Part shown: positions 45,818 to 53,782 of the stretch, piece after piece
How the letters are laid out: each line of letters begins with the position of its first letter
Numbering within the stretch: position 1 is the stretch's first letter
Source of the DNA: Fervidobacterium pennivorans DSM 9078
GTDB taxonomy: Bacteria; Thermotogota; Thermotogae; Thermotogales; Fervidobacteriaceae
NCBI RefSeq assembly: GCF_000235405.2
Contig: NC_017095.1
Location: 558,001 to 622,000, forward strand
Reading direction: 5' to 3'
Length of the DNA: 64,000 nt
The notes under the pieces: generated by a model
Seen by the model: only the letters and a program-made list of their open reading frames with translations
What the model was told of the DNA's origin: nothing
Database searches by the model: none
Position numbers and translations under genes: made by a program

Positions 45818-48347
45818 AAGAGAATTTTACCAAGCTCTTGAAGACCTTTTCATCGGAGCAAAGATTGAAGGAAAATCTGGGTACATCAACCTTATGAAAT
45901 TCAAAAGTGGGTATTACAACAATGTTGTAAAACCGGCTTTGATAGAACTTGTTGACCAAGAGCTTGAAAAAAATGGAATAGAAGATTTCAGAGAGGAACT
46001 TTTTGAAAAGCTCTACACATTTTTCAAAAGATACTTTTCTGAAAGTGGTTCAATATATTTTACCTACACACCTTGGAGTGAACGCATTTACGAGCGTGTT
46101 TATGACCCAGAAAGCGATGTTGCGCTTTTCTGGAAAACCCACATGCTTTACTATGTGAAAACTGAGAAAAACTATCAAAGCATGGAAGTAACGATAAAAG
46201 GTGTCAATGGCGAGGAATTATCGTTCTGGTTTGATGTCAGCAATTTGGAACACAAGAAAGCTAATGAAAAGAAGGAACTTAACTTTATATTTAGAAACAT
46301 CGACGAAAAAGGAAGAATAATACTTGATTGTTATTACAAAGAAGGAAATAAAGAAACGAATGTTGAAGAAATTGTTAAGCAAGTTAGAAGCAAAGTGAAA
46401 GAGATATCTTCCGAAGAAATAAGGAAGAAACTGCAGAGTATAACGACAGATGATATAGAGAGGGCATTTCAGATTTTCAATAAGCAGTCGGAAGTGGATT
46501 ATTTTATAAACAAAGATGCAGAGAAATTCTTGAAGGAACAACTCGACATGTTTATTTACCAATACATGTTCGATTCAGAGAACATTTGGTCAGCAAAAAG
46601 AGTAACGGAGATACAAACGTACAAGAAAATAGCAGAGAAAATTATAGAATTCATTGCTCAGTTCGAGAATGAACTTGTCAGGATATGGAACAAGCCGAAA
46701 TTTGTTTTCAACAGCAATTATGTAATAACACTCGATAGGATATTAGCAAAACCAGGTGGAAGAGAAGTAATAGAAAAGTTACAAAACCATCCTGGCATGG
46801 AAAATCAGATAGCCGAGTGGAAAGAGTTGGGAATAGTGGAAGAAGGTTTTACTTTTGAGGAAGTCTTTAATACTAAAACAGGTAGTCTATTTAATGAGGT
46901 TAATGCAGAAATCAACCCAAAATACAAATTCTTACCGATAGATACTAAGTATTTTAAAGGTTTGGAAATAGAAATAATTAAGTTGTTTGACAGGCTCGAT
47001 GATGAACTTGATGGATGGCTGATAAAGAGTGAGAATTATCAGGCATTGAATACAATACTACAAAAATTCAAAGAACAAGTGCAAACAATTTATATTGACC
47101 CACCGTTTAACAAAGGACAAGAAGCAGATTATCTATACAAAGTAGGTTATAAGGATGCTACATGGATAACAATGCTTGAGAATAGAATAAGATTGGGAAG
47201 GGATTTATTGAATGAAAAAGGGAGCATTTTTGTTAGGTGTGATTACAACGGAAATGCTTATGTTAGGCTTTTGATGAATGAGATTTTTGGGGACGAGAAT
47301 TTTAGAAATGAGATAGTGATAAATAGGACAAAGAAAATTTTTACGGGTGTTAAAGGTTATAATGTAGCCACAGACAGCCTATTCTTCTACACAAAAACAG
47401 AGGAATTTAAGTTTTATGCTCAATATAAGCAAAGAGAAAAAGAACAGAAATGGTTAAATATGCATTCTCCTGGAGAAAGAAGACCGCCTGAAAGAATTAT
47501 ATTTGGTAAGGTTTTTTATCCTCCTAAAGGGAGACATTGGACGTTCGTTCAAGAAACCATAGACAAAATGATCCAAGAGGGAAGAATAAGAATAAAAGAA
47601 GATGTGGAATATGTGGATTTAATGGGAAATAAAGTAAGGGGAATGCCACAGTACTTAACCGGTGAGGAAGAACTTTTAGATTCTAATTGGACAGACATCC
47701 CAGGTTACTCTCAAACCCAAGGTTTCCCCACCGAAAACTCCGAAATTCTTCTTAAGCGTGTCATAGAATCCACTTCCAACGAAGGAGATCTGGTTTTAGA
47801 CTTCTTCCTTGGTTCAGGAACAACAACAGCAGTAGCCCACAAGCTTAAAAGAAAATGGATAGGCGTTGAGATGGGCGAACATTTTTATACAGTGATTTTA
47901 CCAAGAATGAAGAAAGTTTTGGCTTATGATAAATCAGGAATTAGCAAAGAAAAAGATGTAAAAGAAAAATACAATGAAAAACAAGCAGGTGGCTTTTTCA
48001 AATACTACGAACTTGAACAATATGAAGATGTTCTTAGAAATGCAAAATATGAACATGCAGACCTCATGCTCCAGCCTTCACAAGGCAAAGATGTCTTCAG
48101 TGAATATGTCTTTATGCGCTCTCCAAAGTTTGTAGAACATGTTTTGGAAAAAACAGATTCAGAATTTAAAGTGTCGTTTGAGAAGTTGTATCCAGATAAG
48201 AAGATAGATATAGCCGAGACTTTGTCGAATGTTTTGGGCGAAAAAATCTTAAGGATTTTAGACAACGCTGTTATTTTAGAAAAGAGTGGAAAAATAGAAT
48301 TCGACAATATTCCTATCGAACACATTAAGCCTTTGATTTGGTGGTGA
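45798..48347 (+). CDS. Type III-like DNA adenine methyltransferase (Mod)
   Basis: 849 aa, unusually long for Mod (typically about 550-680). The first 420 residues are a helical region (EIVKQVRSKVKEISSEEIRKKLQ and more). The catalytic part has motif IV DPPFNKG near residue 434, and motif I DFFLGSGTTT near 668, in the order of beta-class N6-adenine methyltransferases such as type III Mod. The region between (about 500-640) is the likely target-recognition domain. ATG 45798 has GGAGG about 12 bases upstream and overlaps the previous gene. The next gene, Res-like, begins 4 bases later. Confidence 0.88.
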   Translation: MDMKKFEREFYQALEDLFIGAKIEGKSGYINLMKFKSGYYNNVVKPALIELVDQELEKNGIEDFREELFEKLYTFFKRYFSESGSIYFTYTPWSERIYERVYDPESDVALFWKTHMLYYVKTEKNYQSMEVTIKGVNGEELSFWFDVSNLEHKKANEKKELNFIFRNIDEKGRIILDCYYKEGNKETNVEEIVKQVRSKVKEISSEEIRKKLQSITTDDIERAFQIFNKQSEVDYFINKDAEKFLKEQLDMFIYQYMFDSENIWSAKRVTEIQTYKKIAEKIIEFIAQFENELVRIWNKPKFVFNSNYVITLDRILAKPGGREVIEKLQNHPGMENQIAEWKELGIVEEGFTFEEVFNTKTGSLFNEVNAEINPKYKFLPIDTKYFKGLEIEIIKLFDRLDDELDGWLIKSENYQALNTILQKFKEQVQTIYIDPPFNKGQEADYLYKVGYKDATWITMLENRIRLGRDLLNEKGSIFVRCDYNGNAYVRLLMNEIFGDENFRNEIVINRTKKIFTGVKGYNVATDSLFFYTKTEEFKFYAQYKQREKEQKWLNMHSPGERRPPERIIFGKVFYPPKGRHWTFVQETIDKMIQEGRIRIKEDVEYVDLMGNKVRGMPQYLTGEEELLDSNWTDIPGYSQTQGFPTENSEILLKRVIESTSNEGDLVLDFFLGSGTTTAVAHKLKRKWIGVEMGEHFYTVILPRMKKVLAYDKSGISKEKDVKEKYNEKQAGGFFKYYELEQYEDVLRNAKYEHADLMLQPSQGKDVFSEYVFMRSPKFVEHVLEKTDSEFKVSFEKLYPDKKIDIAETLSNVLGEKILRILDNAVILEKSGKIEFDNIPIEHIKPLIWW

Positions 48348-48351
48348 AAAT

Positions 48352-51324
48352 ATGCCAAGAGTTTCAAACAAAACTAAGTCGTCAAAAAATACAAGCTCTA
48401 TGGAAATCATTCCACTACTTAGGGAATTTGTGGATACCAATGCCCCGGATTTTGAAAACCTTCCTGCAGAATGGAAGGAGATAGATATCCACAGTTTCTC
48501 GAACGAAAAAAGTCTCTGGGAATTCCAAGTTGAAGCAATCAAGTATGCTATACGCGCCTTGTATTATTACTATGGCATTAAAAACGGAGACAAATATGCG
48601 TTCTGGGAAGAATTAAGAAATTTCTCATTGCAAGATTTTAATATGGATTTAGAGAATGCTCTAATGATAAGTCCGTCAGATGGGGATATATTCTCAATTC
48701 TCAGTAAGTTTTTCTACAGCTATGATGAAGGCATTTCATTTGGTAACTTCTCAAATAGAATGAGCTTTTGGATGGCTACCGGAAGCGGGAAAACGCTTTT
48801 AATTGTGAAGTTAATTGATATTCTTGCAACCTACATGGAACGTGGGCTCATACCAAAAAGAGATATACTGTTTTTGACATATAGAGACGACTTGATTGAA
48901 CAATTTAAAAAACATTTTGAAGAATATCGATTCAACACAAGCAAGAAACCATATCTATTCGAACTGAAACAGTTTGGTGATGTAAAAGAAAAGGGAGATT
49001 TCCTATTGTTGCCAGTTTTCTACTACAGGTCGAACAACATTAAAGACAGGCAAGGAGACAAGACCATTGACTTCAAAGACTACGACAACAACGGAAATTG
49101 GTACATAATCCTCGATGAGGCACACAAAGGTGATAAGGAATCGAGCAAGAGCCAGCAGTATTTTTCAATACTGTCAAGAAACGGGTTCCTTTTTAATTTC
49201 TCGGCAACCTTTACGGACATTCGTGATATTCTAACAACAGTCTACGAATTCAACCTTCGCTCGTATATCAGGGAAGGCTATGGTAAGGTGCTGAGAATCT
49301 TTCAGGAAAATTTAAATATAGGTGCCAAAGTAAAGAAGAGTGAGGATTTTACCAGTAAAGAGAAGGAACTCATAATACTAAAGATATTACTTTTGCTGGC
49401 TTATTTGAAAAAGAAAGCAAAGGAAATAAGAGAGCACACGGAACTAAGTGTTGAATATCATTCCCCCCTTGCAGTATTTTTGGGAAACTCAGTAAACGTT
49501 GATGATTCTGATGTGAAGCTTATATTTGAAAAGCTAAAGCAGATATCTTCTATTGAAGGATTTGAAAAGTACCTTGATAACAAAGAGGTTTTTGAGAAAC
49601 TAAAACAAGAACTGCTTAGCTCACCGGTAAGTCGTCCGTTTGATGAGAACGAAGAAGATGATGATAATTTAAGGCTATCCAAGGAAGAATTCTTGTTAAT
49701 AACACCCGGTGATGTATTGAGGGAAGTTTTCAATGCCGAGACTCCTGGGGATATTGAAATCATAACCTCTAATTCAGATAAAGAATTTGCTCTGAAATTA
49801 ATGACCAGTGATAAACCATTTGCCCTTATAAAGGTCGGAGATGCTAAGAAACTTGCCGATATGCTTATAGAAGAGTTTAACCTCAAGGTGCAAGAACGGT
49901 TTGAAAAGGTTGATTATTTCTCTAATTTGGATGAATATGAGCATATAAATATACTCATTGGTTCAAGGGCATTCTACGAAGGTTGGGATTCCAACAGACC
50001 GAATATTATAGCTTTCGTAAACATCGGAACAGGTGACGAAGCTAAGAAATTTGTGCTTCAATCAATAGGAAGAGGACTCAGAATCCAGCCAACAAAAAGC
50101 GGTGACAGAAGAAGGTTAGAAACTGACAAACGTTTTAGAAGATACTGGAACTTAATAAAGCCTCTGGAGACGTTATACATATGGGGTACAAAGAAAGATA
50201 TAATTGGAAAGATACTTGAAAACGTTAAAATTGTGTCTGATTTCTCGGGTAAGGAGATTACATTACGCAAGAATGAAAAAAGGATAGGTAACAACAAGCT
50301 TCTTATACCTGTTGCAAGAAAAATCGAAGTAGAATTTGACAAACACTTCTTGGAACGTTTTAATCCCCTGTCCGCTTACGAAAGGGATTACCTTGACGCA
50401 AAGAGCGTTGTTGAGAACACATCTGATGAGATGCTGTATTTTATGTTCTTTTATAGAAGCAAATATGCCAGTGTCAAGATACAACTACTCAGAGAGATTT
50501 TTAACGAGAGTAATAAAAACAAGTTCTTCGTGATAGACCATTCACGAAAAACAGGTATAGGTTGGTATTACACAATTCAAAGATTAGTCAAAGCAATTGA
50601 AAATAACTATGGCTATAAATACACCACTTTGTTCTCAGATGATGATGAAGAACATATTAATCATTACAAAAGGATTCTTATCAGACTTCCAGAGGATAAA
50701 GTCCAACATGTAAGGGAAGCCGTTGACGAAATCTATGGAGGTAAGAAAGGAAGAGAATTTCTCTCAGTTGGCGAATCCTCAGGGATTGACCTTTTGATAG
50801 AGTTCTTTGAAGAACACTATTACGTTCCCGTCTTAGAGGCACTTAACCGAGAAGTAGTTAGAAACAAAATAGCTGATTTGATTAAAGAACCAAGCGAAAT
50901 CGAGTTCTTAAACGAGTTACGCTCAGCGTCAAACAAGTTCGAGGTTGACTGGTGGCTTTTCAGTAAACTCGTTGAACGAAAAGATAATATTTACATACCG
51001 TATCTTGATAAAGATGACCAGGAGGCACGCTTTTATCCTGATTTCATATTCTGGTTCAAGAAAGGCAACAGATATTTGGTCGTTTTTGTTGATCCAAAAG
51101 GTACCGAACATGTTGATGCAGAAAGAAAAATAGATGGTTTTGAGGAACTTTTCACAGACAATGGGGTGCCGAAAAAATTCCACGTTGAAAATTACGAAGT
51201 AAAAGTGAGATTGTTCTTGTATAACAAAGAACGAGAATCTTCGAAGAAATATTCGCAATATTGGATAAGGAGTATCAACGCACTTGTTGAACAGGTGAAC
51301 AGTGAGTTCACAAATGAGTGGTAA
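48352..51324 (+). CDS. Type III-like restriction helicase-nuclease (Res)
   Basis: 990 aa. Walker A GSGKT near residue 143, DEAHKGD near 254, FSATF near 284, motif VI QSIGRGLRIQP near 569, and a C-terminal PD-D/ExK-like nuclease core (YPDFIFWFKKGNRYLVVFVDPKGTE near 895-919). This is the Res pattern: an ATP-dependent translocase with a C-terminal endonuclease. With the preceding Mod it can form a restriction complex. The ATG start is 4 bases after the Mod stop. Last gene of the cluster; an Mrr pseudogene starts 1 base after its stop codon. Confidence 0.88.
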   Translation: MPRVSNKTKSSKNTSSMEIIPLLREFVDTNAPDFENLPAEWKEIDIHSFSNEKSLWEFQVEAIKYAIRALYYYYGIKNGDKYAFWEELRNFSLQDFNMDLENALMISPSDGDIFSILSKFFYSYDEGISFGNFSNRMSFWMATGSGKTLLIVKLIDILATYMERGLIPKRDILFLTYRDDLIEQFKKHFEEYRFNTSKKPYLFELKQFGDVKEKGDFLLLPVFYYRSNNIKDRQGDKTIDFKDYDNNGNWYIILDEAHKGDKESSKSQQYFSILSRNGFLFNFSATFTDIRDILTTVYEFNLRSYIREGYGKVLRIFQENLNIGAKVKKSEDFTSKEKELIILKILLLLAYLKKKAKEIREHTELSVEYHSPLAVFLGNSVNVDDSDVKLIFEKLKQISSIEGFEKYLDNKEVFEKLKQELLSSPVSRPFDENEEDDDNLRLSKEEFLLITPGDVLREVFNAETPGDIEIITSNSDKEFALKLMTSDKPFALIKVGDAKKLADMLIEEFNLKVQERFEKVDYFSNLDEYEHINILIGSRAFYEGWDSNRPNIIAFVNIGTGDEAKKFVLQSIGRGLRIQPTKSGDRRRLETDKRFRRYWNLIKPLETLYIWGTKKDIIGKILENVKIVSDFSGKEITLRKNEKRIGNNKLLIPVARKIEVEFDKHFLERFNPLSAYERDYLDAKSVVENTSDEMLYFMFFYRSKYASVKIQLLREIFNESNKNKFFVIDHSRKTGIGWYYTIQRLVKAIENNYGYKYTTLFSDDDEEHINHYKRILIRLPEDKVQHVREAVDEIYGGKKGREFLSVGESSGIDLLIEFFEEHYYVPVLEALNREVVRNKIADLIKEPSEIEFLNELRSASNKFEVDWWLFSKLVERKDNIYIPYLDKDDQEARFYPDFIFWFKKGNRYLVVFVDPKGTEHVDAERKIDGFEELFTDNGVPKKFHVENYEVKVRLFLYNKERESSKKYSQYWIRSINALVEQVNSEFTNEW

Positions 51325-51325
51325 G

Positions 51326-51620
51326 ATGCTTTCCAACGACGAATTAAAACTGAGAATTCTTGAAAAGAGCCCTCAGTTTTTTTTGAGGAGCTCGTTTTGG
51401 AATTTATTGTGAAGATGGGATATGGTAAGTTGTTCGAAGAAGCAAGAAGCAAGCAAAGTGCTTGGAAAAAGTGGGGATGAAGGTGTTGATGGCGTGATTA
51501 AGGAAGACGTTCTCGGGTTGGATAATATATACCTTCAGGCGAAAAGATAAAATCTTGAACAATCGAGAGGTAGAGATAAGTAGAAAGGAAATACGAAGCT
51601 TTGGCGGTTTATTTTGAAGA
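51326..51620 (+). pseudogene. Broken Mrr-family restriction endonuclease gene
   Basis: Three frames together give an Mrr-like core: LKLRILEKSPQFF, then after a frameshift FEELVLEFIVKMGYGK, then after another VLGKSGDEGVDGVIKEDVLGLDNIYLQAKR, then an in-frame TAA, and a tail resembling EIRSFGG. This order (FFEELV, G-x-SGDEGVDG-x-I-x-ED, LQAKR) is the catalytic domain of Mrr-type enzymes that cut methylated DNA. The winged-helix N-terminus is absent. At least two frameshifts and a stop show it is dead. Confidence 0.75.
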
Positions 51621-51661
51621 GGAATAATTTATTCTGATTAAAATACAATCCCCAATAAAAA

Positions 51662-51695
51662 AACTGAGCGGAGCAACTTTCCGCTCAGTTTTTCT
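51662..51695. terminator. Bidirectional terminator
   Basis: A 10-bp stem, AACTGAGCGG / CCGCTCAGTT, has an A-run before it and a T-run after it. It ends the defence block on the plus strand and the thioredoxin-like gene on the minus strand. Confidence 0.88.
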
Positions 51696-51713
51696 TGATT
51701 ATCAAGCAATTTT

Positions 51714-51953
51714 TTACTTACTCAGCAATGCCTTTGCTTCATCCAATGTTGGTATCTTTCCGCTTAAAACTATTTTCCCATCAATTGCCACTGCGGGTGT
51801 TGCGACTACTCCTCTGGAAATGATTTCGTTGATTTCTTGGACTTTTTCGATAACCGCATCGATTCCAAGTTCTTGAACTGCCATTTCCATGATTTTGATA
51901 GTTTGTTTACACTTTGGACAACCAGCACCGAGAACTTCGATTTTCTTTGCCAT
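51714..51953 (-). CDS. Small thioredoxin-like redox protein
   Basis: 79 aa with a thioredoxin/glutaredoxin fold. The redox pair CPKC is at residues 12-15, and VVATPAVAIDG provides the cis-Pro. It matches the small TM0996/MTH895-type redox-active disulfide proteins that sit next to DUF318 permeases. It could reduce a metalloid or transfer metal to the permease. ATG 51953 has GGAGGAGG upstream. It is the last gene of the arsR operon, 33 bases after the permease. Confidence 0.88.
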   Translation of the reverse strand: MAKKIEVLGAGCPKCKQTIKIMEMAVQELGIDAVIEKVQEINEIISRGVVATPAVAIDGKIVLSGKIPTLDEAKALLSK

Positions 51954-51986
51954 ACAACTTCCTCCTCCTTGTATACTTTTGTCATA

Positions 51987-53090
51987 TTAGGCTATTAGCC
52001 CGTATATCATTCCAAATACTGTTGAAAAGAGTACAACCAGTCCGAAATATGTAAATGCTTTCTTTTTACCCAGAAGTCTTGTGATAACTATCATACTTGG
52101 CAAGCTAAGTGTGTTTCCAGCCATGAGCAATGCAAGTGTAGGACCTTTTGCCATTCCAAGTTGTGTGAGTGCTTGAACTATGGGGACTTCTGTAAGGGTT
52201 GCAAAGTACATTAGTGCACCGATAACAGAAGCTATAAAGTTTGAGAAGAGATTATTTTTTCCAAGTAGGTAAACAACCACATCTTGAGGCAATAATTTTG
52301 TAATTACTCCTGCAAGAAATACACCGACAAATAGATATGGAAGTATCTTTTTTGCAAAATCCCACGTTTCAGCTATCCAGCTCTTTGTTTGGTCTTTTTC
52401 AAACGCAAATACTGCCATTGCTAATGTACTTATTCCAAGGACACCCAAACTCGAGTATTTGACGGTTGGGTTAATCTTTAGTCCCGAGACAATGATGAAG
52501 AGTAGTTGAATTAGGAAGAAAACTACTGCTTTTACATTGTCAGTACCATCCGAGGTTGTTTGAACAAAGCCTCCGATACCTTTTTCTTTGAAGAGAATTT
52601 CCATTATTAGACCAATTATTATCGCTGCCGTAATTGTTGCTATCATTCTGGCAATACCTAAATCCCAACCAAGTACGCGAGCTGTTAAGAATATAGCAGC
52701 GATATTTATTGCAGGTCCTGCGAATAGGAATGTCGTAGCTGGTCCTATCCCAGCACCTTTTTTGTATATACCTCCAAAGAGTGGAAGAATTGTACAAGAA
52801 CACACAGCAAGAATAGCACCGCTGACTGCAGCAATCGGATAAGAGATGTATCGTTTAGCGTCAGGACCAAGTAGTTTTAGAATAGCATCCTTTTTTAGCA
52901 TGACAGAGATTGTTCCAGCGATAAAGAATGCGGGAACAAGGCAGAGAAGGACATGTTCACGTACATATTCATTGAGCATCTTGAAACCGTTCAAAATACT
53001 TTCACTGACAATAGGTGAATCAAATGGAACAAAGTAGAAAATCAAAAAGACGATAAGGAGAGCTATAAACAGTTTAATCTCACTTACCAT
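51987..53090 (-). CDS. DUF318-family permease (ArsP / SO_0444-like)
   Basis: 367-aa polytopic membrane protein of the DUF318 permease family. The N-half has CSCTILPLFGGIYKKGAGIGPATTFLFAGPAINIAAI, with a Cys-x-Cys motif near residue 96, and the C-half repeats the type (ATLTEVPIVQALTQLGMAKGPTLALLMAGNTLSLPSM). Relatives export organoarsenicals or divalent metals. The ArsR upstream with a CVC metal site and the redox protein downstream support an arsenic or heavy-metal efflux role. It starts 11 bases inside the arsR 3' end behind GGAGGTGA. Confidence 0.85.
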   Translation of the reverse strand: MVSEIKLFIALLIVFLIFYFVPFDSPIVSESILNGFKMLNEYVREHVLLCLVPAFFIAGTISVMLKKDAILKLLGPDAKRYISYPIAAVSGAILAVCSCTILPLFGGIYKKGAGIGPATTFLFAGPAINIAAIFLTARVLGWDLGIARMIATITAAIIIGLIMEILFKEKGIGGFVQTTSDGTDNVKAVVFFLIQLLFIIVSGLKINPTVKYSSLGVLGISTLAMAVFAFEKDQTKSWIAETWDFAKKILPYLFVGVFLAGVITKLLPQDVVVYLLGKNNLFSNFIASVIGALMYFATLTEVPIVQALTQLGMAKGPTLALLMAGNTLSLPSMIVITRLLGKKKAFTYFGLVVLFSTVFGMIYGLIA

Positions 53091-53379
53091 TTATACTCAC
53101 CTCCGAATTCGTGTGTCTTTCGATGATTTCTAAGATTTCGTGCAATAGTTCGTTATCTGAGAGTCGATATCTGATAGTATTACCCACTTTGTTATTTTCA
53201 ACCAATCCACTCAATCTCAGAATCGATAGGTGTTGAGAAAGGTTCGGTTGACTTACTTTTAGCAAAGAAAGAAGCTCACAAACACACAATTCAGCATTTT
53301 GTTTTAGAAGCTGTAGTATTTTTAATCTTATTGGATGACCGATTATTTTTAATAATTCTGCCACGTTTTCCAATTCCAT
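53080..53379 (-). CDS. arsR: ArsR-family metal-sensing repressor
   Basis: 99-aa winged-helix repressor. The ELCVCELL segment gives Cys32 and Cys34 on the recognition helix region, as in As(III)-sensing ArsR. DNA-binding pattern VSQPNLSQHLSILRLSGLVENNKVGNTIRYRL follows. ATG 53379 has GGAAGGTGG upstream (open frame from 53388). The first gene of a three-gene operon that it probably represses when metal-free. A clean promoter lies 40-68 bases upstream. Confidence 0.9.
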   Translation of the reverse strand: MELENVAELLKIIGHPIRLKILQLLKQNAELCVCELLSLLKVSQPNLSQHLSILRLSGLVENNKVGNTIRYRLSDNELLHEILEIIERHTNSEVSINGK

Positions 53380-53418
53380 ATAGACCACCTTCCATAATGA
53401 ATTTTGATTTCTAGTTTT

Positions 53419-53447
53419 AGTATATAAGAAAATTCGAATATTGTCAA
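53419..53447 (-). promoter_or_regulatory. arsR operon promoter with palindromic spacer
   Basis: On the minus strand TTGACA (53442-53447) and TATACT (53419-53424) are spaced 17 bases. The spacer contains the palindrome ATTCGAAT (53432-53439), a likely part of the ArsR operator. Confidence 0.8.
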
Positions 53448-53683
53448 TAACGAAATATGAAAGTCAGGGGCCTTGATTTTAATTACTTGGAAGTTGAATG
53501 AGAATTATTAGATTTTTGAGTATTGAGTATCGACTATTAGGATAATCAAAGAAGCCCTTTACTTGTATAACCTGGATATTTATACCTTCGCACCAAGCAA
53601 GTATTTTGTATTTTTTTGATTTGCAAAAACTTTTTATGTAATGCTTTGCTTTGATTCGGTTTTGAAAAGCGGAAGGTATAATG

Positions 53684-53718
53684 AAAAAGCACGGCTTCAA
53701 AAACGATTGAAGCCGTGC
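53684..53718 (-). terminator. Terminator of the PQQ-repeat gene
   Basis: A perfect 12-bp stem, GCACGGCTTCAA (53689-53700) and TTGAAGCCGTGC (53707-53718), has a 6-base loop. On the minus strand it is followed by TTTTTC, so it ends the giant gene 53783-58093. The 53460-53683 spacer holds no convincing gene. Confidence 0.87.
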
Positions 53719-53782
53719 GAGATGAACTGCGGAATATTTTACATATCACGTTTCGCAGGTAAGAATTTGTGCAGTTTCAGAT

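Noticed and set aside
41676-51324. Standard Dnd phosphorothioation, BREX or DISARM system
   Set aside because: No dndA/C/E, no pglZ/brxC-type and no drmA/B/C-type genes are present; only a DndD-like ATPase and Mod/Res are shared features.
53479-53700. 73-aa minus-strand frame ending KGFFDYPNSRYSILKNLIILIQLPSN
   Set aside because: The second half looks protein-like, but the frame starts inside the terminator of the giant gene and has no ribosome site. Possibly a gene tail left by rearrangement, not a gene.
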